This document shows, one piece after another, positions 34,227 through 50,600 of a stretch of 64,000 bases of DNA. The stretch comes from Solirubrobacter phytolaccae (GTDB taxonomy: Bacteria > Actinomycetota > Thermoleophilia > Solirubrobacterales > Solirubrobacteraceae), in contig NZ_JAPDDP010000027.1 of the NCBI RefSeq assembly GCF_027587195.1, positions 1-64,000 of the forward strand, read 5' to 3'. The notes beneath the pieces are model-generated. The model saw only the letters and a list, made by a program, of their open reading frames with translations, searched no databases and was not told where the DNA came from. How positions within the stretch are numbered: the first letter of the stretch is position 1; every line of letters starts with the position of its first letter. The position numbers were made by a program, and so were the translations under genes.

Positions 34227-37220
34227 ATGCGGTTTACACGGATGTTCTTGCTGACGGTGGTCGCGTGCTTTGCGATCACCCCCGGCGCGTGGGCGGCGAC
34301 CTACAACGTGAACACGACGGACGACGTACCGGGCGACTGCCCGGCCACGTGCTCGATCCGTGGCGCGATCACCGCCGCCAACGCCAACGTCGACGGAGAC
34401 ACGATCGTCATCCCGGCGGGTCAGTACTCGCTCACGCAGACCCTCGCGCTGCGGGTGACGAACCCGGTCACGATCACCGGCGCCGGCGCGAACGTGACGA
34501 CGATCACCGCGAACCCGAGCGTCGAGATCCGCGCGCTCGAGATCGCCAACGCCACCGCCGCGATCTCCGGCCTCACGCTGCAGGGCGGCCAGGCGCTGTT
34601 CGGCATCAACGGCCCGCACGGCGGCGTGCTGATGGCCCAGTCGAGCACGGTCACGCTGGACGGCATCCACGTCTACGGCGGCTCCGCGCTGAGCGGCGGC
34701 GGCATCGCCAACCGCAACGGCACGATGACGATCAACCGGTCGCTGATCGAGCGCAACAGCGCCACGCAGGGCGGCGGTGACGGCGGCGGCATCATCAACT
34801 TCGGCGGTGACGGCGGCAGCGCGGCCTCGCTGACGATCCGCAACTCGACGATCGCGTCCAACACCGCGCGGCTCGCGGGCGGGCTGATCAGCTACGGCAG
34901 CCCGCAGAACACGGTCACGACCGAGGGCGTGACGATCGCCCAGAACCACGCGGGCGACCGCGGCACCGGCGCCGTGCAGATCGGCGAGGGCAGCTGGTTC
35001 GCCCAACTCACGCTGGTCGCCGACAACTTCCACGAGCAGACGTCGTCGAACTGCGGCGGCACCAAGGCCGTCTCCAACGGCTGGAACGTCGAGACCAGCA
35101 ACGGCGAGTGCGGCTTCACCCAGGAGGTCGACCGGCGCGTGCTCGACGCCAAGCTCGCCACCTCGCTCGACAACAACGGCGGCCCGACGCCGACGATGGC
35201 CCTGCTCCCGGGCAGCCCGGCGATCGACCTCCTCACCCAGCAGTCCTGCCCGGGCGTCGACCAGCGCGGCACGCTCCGCCCCAAGGGCGCCGGCTGCGAC
35301 GCGGGCGCGTTCGAGGCGGCCTACTGGGTCGCCATCACGGGTGGGCCTGAAGGCGGGACGCGCAACGCCACGCCGACGTTCACGTTCGGCTCCACCGAGG
35401 GCGCGGACGGCTTCCGCTGCCGGCTCGAGGGTCGCGACGCCGCCTTCTCGCCCTGCACCTCGCCCTACGTGGTCACGACCGCGCTGCCCGCCGGCGACTA
35501 CACCCTCCACGTCGAGGCGCTCCTCAACGGCCAGCCGCAGGGGACCGCGGAACGCAGCTTCGTGCTCGACACGCAGGCCCCGCCCGCGCCCATGGTCACC
35601 ACCCCCGCCAACAACAGCTTCCAGCGCGACACCGTGGTGACGTTCTCGGGCACCGCGGAGCCGAACGTGTTCATCCGCATCCTCGACGAGACCGGAGCCG
35701 AGATCGACTCGGTCAACGCGGACGGCACCGGCGCGTGGCTGCGCGTGACGAACCTGTCGCCGGGCCAGCACGACCTGAACGTGGTCGCGACCGACGCGGT
35801 CGGCGACTCCGCGCCGACGCCCGTGCGGGTGACGGTCGACCAGACGTTCCCGGTGGCCCAGATCGACGCCGGGCCGACGGTGTCCAACGGCGAGCAGATC
35901 ACGTACACCTACAGCGCCAACGAGCCCGCCACGTTCGAGTGCCAGCTCGTGGGCTGGGAACCGGATGCGCAGGAGTGCCCGGCGACCGGGAAGACGTACA
36001 CCGACGTCGATCCCGGCGAGTACCGCTTCGAGGTGCGCGCGATCGACCGGGCCGGCAATCACAGCGAGGCGCCGGCGCGGCAGAACCTCGTCGTCGACCG
36101 GACGGCGCCCACCGTCGGCATCACCTCCGGCCCGCCCGCCCACACGGGCAGCAACGACGTCACGTTCACGTACACCTCCAACGAGCCCGACGGGACCTTC
36201 ATCTGCGGCCTGACCGGGCCTGGGGTCAGCGGCCCCGCGGAAGCGCCGTGCCCGGCGACCGGGAAGACCTACTTCGACCTGGGCGACGGGGCGTACGAGT
36301 TCAGCGTCAGCGCCGTCGATCGCGCGGGGAACCGCAGCGCGACGCCCGATCGCTTCGCGTTCGTCGTCGACACGGCGGCGACCGCCGCGCCCGAGGTCTC
36401 CGAGGCCGCGACCGACAGCATCGCGGCGACGTTCACGTTCTCGACGGCGCAGGCCGGCCGCACGCTCACCTGCCGCCTGGACGGCCCGGGACGCGGCGCC
36501 GACTTCGCGCCGTGCGCCTCGCCGCTGCGCTACGAGAACCTCGCCGCCGGCGACTACCGCTTCACCGTGCGCTCGACCGACTCGCTCGGCAACTTCGCCG
36601 ACGCGCCCGTCCGCACGTTCACGATCGCCGCACCGCAGCCGGCGCAGCCGACCCCGGTCCCCACGGCCAGCCCGACCCCGAGCCCGACGCCCGCGCCGGC
36701 CCCGACGGTCAACGAGGACGTGACGATCCGGCCGACCGGCAAGGTGCTGGTCAAGATCCTCGGCACCAACCAGTTCGTCGCCGTCAACTCGCTCGAGGAC
36801 ATCCCGCTCGGCTCGGAGATCGACACCACGAACGGGCGTGTCGTGCTGCGGTTCGAGACCGAGAAGGGCAAGGTCCAGACCGGCACGTTCTACGGCGGCA
36901 TCTTCAAGGTCACCCAGGTCGGCAAGATCCTCGACCTCAAGCTGACCGAGCCGCTCGCCGCCTGCCCGAAGAAGCAGGGCAAGGCGTCCACCGCGCAGAG
37001 CAAGAAGAAGAAGTCCCGCAAGCTGTGGGGCGACGGCAAGGGCGCGTTCCGCACCTCCGGCAAGTACTCCGCCGCCACCGTCCGCGGCACCAAGTGGCTC
37101 GTGCAGGACACCTGCTCCGGCACGCTGACGCGCGTGACGAGCGGCGTCGTGGCCGTCCGCTACCGCGGCAAGGACCGCCTGGTGCGCTCCGGCAAGCGCT
37201 TCCTGGCGAAGCCGTACTAA
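34227..37220 (+). CDS. Array gene 5: secreted beta-helix protein with five Ig-like modules and FecR-like C-terminus
   Basis: 997 residues. It has its own strong ribosome site (AAGGAGG at 34209-34215 and a second GGAGG) before ATG 34227, so it is not coupled to gene 4. Signal MRFTRMFLLTVVACFAITPGAWA. CSIRGAITAANANVDGDTIVI, a beta-helix to about residue 370 (DQRGTLRPKGAGCDAGAFE), then five Ig-like modules: four of the F-x-C-x-L type (GFRCRLEGRD, TFECQLVGWE, TFICGLTGPG, TLTCRLDGPG) and one bacterial-Ig type without cysteines (VVTFSGTAEPNVFIRILDE). A PTASPTPSPTPAP linker and the shared module with RKLWGDGKGAFRTSGKYSAA complete it. Confidence 0.87.
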   Translation: MRFTRMFLLTVVACFAITPGAWAATYNVNTTDDVPGDCPATCSIRGAITAANANVDGDTIVIPAGQYSLTQTLALRVTNPVTITGAGANVTTITANPSVEIRALEIANATAAISGLTLQGGQALFGINGPHGGVLMAQSSTVTLDGIHVYGGSALSGGGIANRNGTMTINRSLIERNSATQGGGDGGGIINFGGDGGSAASLTIRNSTIASNTARLAGGLISYGSPQNTVTTEGVTIAQNHAGDRGTGAVQIGEGSWFAQLTLVADNFHEQTSSNCGGTKAVSNGWNVETSNGECGFTQEVDRRVLDAKLATSLDNNGGPTPTMALLPGSPAIDLLTQQSCPGVDQRGTLRPKGAGCDAGAFEAAYWVAITGGPEGGTRNATPTFTFGSTEGADGFRCRLEGRDAAFSPCTSPYVVTTALPAGDYTLHVEALLNGQPQGTAERSFVLDTQAPPAPMVTTPANNSFQRDTVVTFSGTAEPNVFIRILDETGAEIDSVNADGTGAWLRVTNLSPGQHDLNVVATDAVGDSAPTPVRVTVDQTFPVAQIDAGPTVSNGEQITYTYSANEPATFECQLVGWEPDAQECPATGKTYTDVDPGEYRFEVRAIDRAGNHSEAPARQNLVVDRTAPTVGITSGPPAHTGSNDVTFTYTSNEPDGTFICGLTGPGVSGPAEAPCPATGKTYFDLGDGAYEFSVSAVDRAGNRSATPDRFAFVVDTAATAAPEVSEAATDSIAATFTFSTAQAGRTLTCRLDGPGRGADFAPCASPLRYENLAAGDYRFTVRSTDSLGNFADAPVRTFTIAAPQPAQPTPVPTASPTPSPTPAPAPTVNEDVTIRPTGKVLVKILGTNQFVAVNSLEDIPLGSEIDTTNGRVVLRFETEKGKVQTGTFYGGIFKVTQVGKILDLKLTEPLAACPKKQGKASTAQSKKKKSRKLWGDGKGAFRTSGKYSAATVRGTKWLVQDTCSGTLTRVTSGVVAVRYRGKDRLVRSGKRFLAKPY

Positions 37221-37239
37221 AGAGCTGCCCATTTGGACG

Positions 37240-37269
37240 TTGTCCGCCACCTGACGTTCCGGTTAGTGT
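37240..37269 (+). promoter_or_regulatory. Promoter of array gene 6, probably leaderless
   Basis: TTGTCC (37240-37245), an 18-base spacer, TAGTGT (37264-37269), then exactly 9 bases to the ATG at 37279. Spacer and distance match the promoter of array gene 1. Confidence 0.55.
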
Positions 37270-37278
37270 CGCTCCGGA

Positions 37279-44525
<7,247 letters not shown>

Positions 44526-44529
<4 letters not shown>

Positions 44530-45629
44530 GCAGCGACTCCGGCAAAGCGTTGGGGGTTGGCGGGCGCGGCCCAGTCGGGCAGCGGCTCACCGTTGAGGAC
44601 GGAAGCGACGAGGTCGGCGGTGACCGGCGTGAGCAGGATCCCGTTGCGGAAGTGGCCCGTCGCCCAGACGAGGCCTTCCAGCGTGCCCGGCCCGATCGCG
44701 GGCAGGTTGTCCGGCGTCGCGGGCCGCAGCCCGGCGATCAGCTCCTCGATCTCGAGCTCGAAGATGCCCGGGACGAGCTCGGACAGGTCGCGCAGGAGCT
44801 CGTAGACGCCGCCCGCCGTGGGGGTCGTGTCCCAGCCGCGCTCCTCCATCGTCGCGCCGAGGATGTACTGGCCGTCGCCGCGCGGGACGAAGTACGCCTG
44901 CTCGCCGCGGATCGTGCGGGAGACCAGCCCCGGGCCGTTCGGGTCGCGCAGGCGCAGCACCTGGCCCTTGACCGGGCGAACCGGAACGCGCGCGGAGGCG
45001 GGCATGTCCAGCTTCGCGACGTCCACGCCCGCGGCGATCACGACCTGGTCCGCCCGCACGGTGCCCTCGGGGGTGATCACCCCGGTCACCCGGTCGCCGT
45101 CGAGCAGCAGGCCGGTCGCCCGCGCGTGGTCGTAGACGGTGACCTTGCGCTTCAACGCGGCGACGAGCTTGCGCGGGTCCACGGAGTGGTCGGACTCGAT
45201 GTGCAGCGCGAGCCGGACGGTCGGCGCGAGCGCGGGCTCCAGCTTGCGCGCCTGCGACGGCCGCAGCCGCTCCACGGGCAACCCGAGCCCGCGGCGGAAC
45301 TCGGCCAGGCGGTCGAGCGCCTCGGCCTCGTCGCGGTCGCGTGCGACGACCAGCGTCCCGACCTCGCGGTAGCCCGGCTCCTCGAGCTCCGCGCAGAACG
45401 CCGCGTACCGCTTCGCGCTCTCCAGCCCGAGCTGGAGCAGGTCGCCCTCGCCGAACTCGGCCTCCGAGACGGGCGCGAGCATCCCCGCGGCGACGTGCCA
45501 CGCGCCCGGTTCACCCGCGTCGATGACGACCGCACGCGCGCCGCGCTGCTCCGCACGCCACGCGCAGGCGAGACCGATCGGCCCGCCGCCGACGACCGCG
45601 ACGTCGAAGCTCTCTGACTGCGCTGACAC
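44526..45629 (-). CDS. thiO: Glycine oxidase ThiO
   Basis: FAD enzyme that oxidises glycine to the imine used by ThiG. 367 residues from GTG 45629. The FAD dinucleotide loop is VAVVGGGPIGLACAWRA, followed by GAWHVAAGMLAPVSEAEFGEG, VRPVKGQVLRLRDP and IAGLRPATPDNLPAIGPG with ATGHFRNGILLTPVTADL at the C-terminus, all typical of the ThiO/DAO family. First gene of thiO-thiS-thiG; the upstream leader is a TPP riboswitch. The GGGAGG at the 3' side of the riboswitch is the likely ribosome site, about 13 bases before the start. Confidence 0.94.
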
Positions 45630-45640
45630 TGGTACTGCTC

Positions 45641-45730
45641 GCCTCCCTACGCCGGCACGACCCGGATCAGGTTCGACGGTCGGCGCCCCGCTGGCGCCCT
45701 CTCAGCCCGAGTCTGCGGGCTCCCGTGTTC
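45641..45730 (-). promoter_or_regulatory. TPP riboswitch (THI box)
   Basis: Read on the minus strand: ACGGGAGCCCG, then GGGCTGAGAGGGCG (the CUGAGA core), a helix, and GAACCTGATCCGGGTCGTGC with GCGTAGGGAGG at the end. The CUGAGA and ACCUGAUC blocks are the two TPP-binding cores. It lies directly upstream of thiO. The GGGAGG of the last helix doubles as the ribosome site, so TPP binding would most likely block translation. Confidence 0.93.
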
Positions 45731-45755
45731 TGCGGTTCATGGTATCCCCTGGTGG

Positions 45756-46382
45756 GTGACCCCACGCGAGCGTCTGTCCTCCGCGCGCCTGTACCTCGTC
45801 TGCCCCGCTCGCGACCGTGAGTGGATCGCGGCGGCGGTGCGCGGCGGCGTCGACCTGATCCAGCTGCGCGACAAGGCCCTGGACGACGCCGGGCTGGTCG
45901 AGGCCGCGCGCGCGTTCGTCGGCCACGACGCGCTCTTCGTCCTCAACGACCGCCCCGACCTCGTCGAGGCGTGCGGCGCCGACGGCATCCACGTCGGCCA
46001 GGACGACATGACGCCCGCGCAGGCCCGCGCGCACGTGGGCGCCGACCGCATCGTCGGCCGCTCGACGCACGAGCCGGCCCAGGCCGCCGAGGCCGACGCA
46101 GACCCGAACGTCGACTACGTGGCCGTCGGGCCCGTGCACGCGACCCCGACCAAGCCGGGCCGCCCGGCCGCGGGCCTGCACTACGTCGCGCACGCCGCGA
46201 GCACCGTCGGCAAGCCGTGGTTCGCGATCGGCGGGCTGGACGCGACCAACGTGCACGAAGTCGTCGAGCGCGGCGCGACGCGGATCGTTGTCGTGCGCGC
46301 GATCACCGAGGCCGAAGACCCCGAGGCCGCGGCGCGCGAGCTCCGCGCCGCGCTGGAGGAGCCCGCGCGTGCCGGACGCTGA
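45756..46382 (+). CDS. thiE: Thiamine-phosphate synthase
   Basis: Joins hydroxymethylpyrimidine pyrophosphate and thiazole phosphate to thiamine phosphate. 208 residues from GTG 45756. Motifs: LYLVCPARD, VDLIQLRDKALDDA, LFVLNDRPDL, ADGIHVGQDDM, VGRSTHEPAQ, YVAVGPVHATPTKPGRP and WFAIGGLDATN. It is divergent from thiO and not behind the riboswitch; a TATCCCCT stretch upstream may be its -10. The next gene starts 14 bases inside its 3' end. Confidence 0.95.
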   Translation: MTPRERLSSARLYLVCPARDREWIAAAVRGGVDLIQLRDKALDDAGLVEAARAFVGHDALFVLNDRPDLVEACGADGIHVGQDDMTPAQARAHVGADRIVGRSTHEPAQAAEADADPNVDYVAVGPVHATPTKPGRPAAGLHYVAHAASTVGKPWFAIGGLDATNVHEVVERGATRIVVVRAITEAEDPEAAARELRAALEEPARAGR

Positions 46383-46890
46383 GGACGACCTCGCAGCGGC
46401 TCGTGAGGCGGCACGGCAGGACTTCGCGCGCGAGCAAGCCGAGGCGGGCCGCGCCCAGGCCGGGGATCGCAACGCGGGCATGCGGCGCGGCTACGCCCGC
46501 GGGCGCGCCCGTGACGACGCGATCCGCGCGCAGCTCACGCCGCTCGCGCCCGGCGAGCGCCCGCTCGGGCTCAAGCTCGCGGTCGTCGTCGTGCTGCTCA
46601 TCTGCGGCGCGAACGCGATCATCGCCGCGACGGACGAGCACTACCTGTACGCGGCGCTGTTCGCGGTCGGCGGGATCGCGCTCGCGGCCGGCCTGTGGGC
46701 GCGGATCTACCCCGTCGTGCTGCTCGTGGAGGCGCTGCTCGGCCTCGCGATCATCTTCGCCATCCTCGCGCTGATGCTCGCGACCACGCTGCTCGCCGCC
46801 CTCGCCTGCATCGCCGTGGTCGTGATCAGCGCCCCGGTGTTCTGGCTGCTGATCCGCGTGATGGCGCGCCTGCAGGTGCCCAGGCAGTGA
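46369..46890 (+). CDS. Small membrane protein of unknown function
   Basis: 173 residues from GTG 46369, with GGAGGAG about 7 bases upstream. The first 60 residues are charged and helical (AAAREAARQDFAREQAEAGRA). Three or four hydrophobic helices follow (LKLAVVVVLLICGANAIIAA, AALFAVGGIALAAGLWARI, VLLVEALLGLAIIFAILALM). It overlaps thiE and is coupled to the following transporter gene by GTGA. No family is recognised. Confidence 0.8.
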   Translation: MPDAEDDLAAAREAARQDFAREQAEAGRAQAGDRNAGMRRGYARGRARDDAIRAQLTPLAPGERPLGLKLAVVVVLLICGANAIIAATDEHYLYAALFAVGGIALAAGLWARIYPVVLLVEALLGLAIIFAILALMLATTLLAALACIAVVVISAPVFWLLIRVMARLQVPRQ

Positions 46891-47621
46891 CGCTGGCCGA
46901 GGCGATCGCGGTCGCCGCGGCCGGGTTCGCCGCGGGCGGCGTGAACACGATCGTCGGCTCCGGCTCGCTGATCACGTTCCCCACGCTGCTCGCGGTCGGC
47001 TACCCGTCGGTCGTCGCCAACGTGTCGAACTCGGTCGGGCTCGTGCCGGGCGGGATCAGCGGCGCGATCGGCTACCGGCGCGAGCTCCGCGGCCAGTGGC
47101 GGCGGGTCGGGTTCCTCGCCATCGGCACGACGTTCGGCGCGCTGCTCGGCGGGATCCTGCTGCTCGAGCTGCCGGAGTCGGTCTTCGACGCGGTCGTCCC
47201 GCTCCTGATCCTGCTCGCGGCCGTGTTGATGGCGATCAAGCGCACGCCGGCGGCCCACGCCGACACGGAGCGCAACGCCGCCGGCATCAGCGCCTCGTTC
47301 GCGACCGGCATCTACGGCGGCTACTTCGGCGCGGCGCAGGGGATCATCCTGATGTCGCTGCTGCGGCTCTGCTATCCGGACGACCTGCAGCGGCTGAACG
47401 CGGTCAAGATCGTGTGCACGGCGGTCGCGAACGGCGTCGCGGCGATCCTCTTCATCGCCGTCGCCGACGTCGCCTGGGAGGCGGCGGGCCTGATCGCGCT
47501 CGGGTCGATCGTGGGCGCACAGGTCGCGGCGAAGTACGGACGCCACATCCCCTCCGAAGTGCTCCGCTGGGTCGTGGTGGTCGTCGCGACCGTCGTCGCC
47601 GTGATTCTCTTCGTGACCTGA
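46887..47621 (+). CDS. TauE/SafE-family membrane transporter
   Basis: 244 residues from GTG 46887 (GTGA overlap). About eight hydrophobic helices. The two half-repeats carry family motifs: AAGFAAGGVNTIVGSGSLITFP with PSVVANVSNSVGLVPGGISG in the first, and ATGIYGGYFGAAQGIILMSLL with LNAVKIVCTAVANGVAAI in the second. The family exports sulfite, sulfoacetate or related organosulfonates; the substrate here is unknown. It sits after thiE, but no thiamine link is shown. Confidence 0.88.
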   Translation: MTLAEAIAVAAAGFAAGGVNTIVGSGSLITFPTLLAVGYPSVVANVSNSVGLVPGGISGAIGYRRELRGQWRRVGFLAIGTTFGALLGGILLLELPESVFDAVVPLLILLAAVLMAIKRTPAAHADTERNAAGISASFATGIYGGYFGAAQGIILMSLLRLCYPDDLQRLNAVKIVCTAVANGVAAILFIAVADVAWEAAGLIALGSIVGAQVAAKYGRHIPSEVLRWVVVVVATVVAVILFVT

Positions 47622-47670
47622 TTCCCATCACTTAGTCAAGTTCGATCCATTCCCGCCGAAGGAGTGGAGC

Positions 47671-50600
47671 ATGACCCTCACCCGCCGCCTTCGTGTCTTG
47701 CTGGCCTGTGCGGCCGCGCTCGTCCTGGCTCCCAGTGCCGCCCACGCGGCGACGATCACCTCCACGACCTCCGGTGACTGGGACGATCCAGCCACCTGGG
47801 CCGGAGGCGTCGTCCCGGGCTCATCGGACGCGGTCGTCGTCGACGACGCGGTCACGCTGACCGGCGACGTGACGGTCGCGGAGGTCACGGTCAACGGCGG
47901 CGCCATGCTCACGCTCGATGGCTCGCGGCTGACCAGCAGCGGCGACGTCTCCCTGCTCGGCGACTCCTACACCACCTCGTGGCTGACGGACGGCCCGCTC
48001 GACGTCGCCGGCGACCTGCTCATCCAGAACACCGCGATCTCGAACGCGACGATCACCGCCGCCGGCGGCAACACCGAGTTCAGCGGCCCGCTCCCCGGTG
48101 ACACGGAGGCGTCGTCGTTCTGGACGAACTCGACCTTCACGCAGAACTTCGGCGGGGTGACGTTCAGCGGCCACCGGTTGGCCGGCGCGGTGGACCCGGT
48201 GCTCAACGACGCCAACCTCACCGTGCGCGGCGTCAACGACCTTGACGGGCGCCAGCTCACGCTCACCGGCTGGGGCGGCGTGTTCTTCGAGCCGACCGCC
48301 GTGACGGGGATCGGCGGCGCGCCCATGCTCAACGTCGGCGCGCTCACCGTCAGCGGCATGCACCAGACGACCGTCGACTGGTCGGGCATCGTCGGCGGCG
48401 CCGCGGACACCGACCGCGTGAACCTGATCGCGGCCGCGGCCGGTGACGCGACCGACCTCATCTACAGCAGCGCCGGCAGCACCACGTTCGGCGGTCCGCT
48501 CACCGGCGAGTCGCTGTACGTGACCTATTCCGGCAACCCGCGCCCCGCGGCCAACCCGCTGCCGTCCGTGTCCTCGTCCAGCAGCCTGCCCGGGCACGCG
48601 GAGGAGGGCGACACGATCACCTGCGACCCGGGCACGTGGACGCCGGACGACACGAAGGTCTATTCCTGGGCATCCGACGGCAACGAGATCAGCGGCGAGA
48701 CCGGAAGCACGTTCGAGGTCACGAGCGCCCAGCTCACGACCGACATCACCTGCACGGTCTCCGTCACCGTCAACGGCGTCACCGGCACTGAGGAGTCCAG
48801 CAACGCGGTCCACGCCGACGTCGCGCCGGGCAACATCCTCGAGCCCGAGGTGTCCCCGACGACCGCTGCGGTCGGCGACGTCCTGACCTGCGACGAGGGC
48901 CTGTGGTCCGCGGTCTCGCCGAGCTACGCCTACACGTGGGAGCGCGACGGCGTGACGATCGGCGGCGCCACGGCGCGGACCTACACGACGGTGAGCGCCG
49001 ACGGCGACACCGACGTCACCTGCTCGGTCGTGGCCACCGACGGCCTCGCGAGCTCGGCCCCGGTGCAGTCGATCACGGCCGCGGCGGTCGCCGGCGGCCC
49101 GAGCGCGACCACGCCGCCGTCGGCGACGAGCACCCGCACCCCGACGAACCGCGCCACGACGGGCGACGTGATCACCTGCGACCCGGGCGTGTGGAACCCG
49201 GACGGCGCGAAGGCCTACGCCTGGAAGCGCAACGGCACGCCGATCGCCGGCGCGACCGCCACCACGTACACGGTCGTCGTCGCCGACCTCGGCACGGACC
49301 TCAAGTGCGCCGTGACGGTGACCGCGAGCGGCGAGAGCGGCAGCGCCGACTCCGCCGCGGTGACGGTCGTCGCCACGCCCACCAACTCCGTCGCCCCCGC
49401 GATCACCGGCACGTACGCCGCGGGCAAGGGCACGCCGGGCGAGCCGCTCACCTGTGGGGCGGGCACCTGGACCGGCAGCCCGACATACGGCTACTCGTGG
49501 AAGCGCGGCGCGACCGAAGTCGCCACGACGAGCGCCTACACCCCCGTCGGCGGCGACGTCGGCGCCACGCTCACCTGCACGGTGACCGCGACCGTCAACA
49601 CGATCGCCGGCGCGCCCGCGACCACGGCCGGCGTCACGATCTTCGCCACGCCCGGGAACACGACGGCGCCCGCGATCACCGGCACGCCCGTCGTCGGCAA
49701 GACACGGCTCGGTCTGGCACTGAGCTGCACCCCGGGCACGTGGACCGGCGGCCCGACGTTCACCTACGCGTGGGAGCGCGACGGCACGCCGATCGGCGGC
49801 GCGACGGCCGCCACCTACACGCCGGCCGGCGCCGACCTGAACACCGAGCTGACCTGCGTCGTCTCCGCCACGGCCAACGGCCTCACCACCCTGGCGACCA
49901 CGACCGGCGTCGACGTCGTCGCGGTCGCCGAGAACACGACGCCGCCGGCCGTCACCGGCACCCACGCCACCGGCAAGGGCACCCCGGGCGAGCAGCTCAC
50001 CTGCGGCACGGGCGCCTGGACGCTGAGCGCGACGTACAGCTTCTCGTGGAAGCGCGGCACCACCGAGGTCGCGACCATGAGCACCTACACGCCCGTCCTC
50101 GCCGACGTCGGCGCGACGCTCACGTGCGCCGTCACCGCCGACGCCAACGGCATCCCGAGCGCGCCGGCCGCGTCCACCGGCGTGACGATCTTCGCCGCGC
50201 CCGAGAACACGACGGCCCCGGCGATCACCGGCACGCCCGTCGCGGGCAAGACGCGGCTCGGCCTGGCGCTCACCTGCGCCCCGGGCACCTGGACGCACGG
50301 CCCGGCGTTCACCTACGCGTGGGAGCGCGACGGCACGCCGATCGGCGGCGCGACGTCCGCCACGTACACGCCGGCCGGCGCCGACCTGAACACCGAGCTC
50401 ACGTGCACCGTCACGGGCGCGGCCAACGGCCTCACCGGCACGCCGGTCACGGCCACGGGCGTCGACGTCGTCGAGACGGCGGAGAACACCGTGGCGCCGT
50501 CGATTACCGGGACGCTCGCCGCGGCCAAGTCGCTGCCCGGAACGGCCCTGACCTGCGACGCGGGCACGTGGACCCTCAGCCCGACGCTCGACTACGCGTG

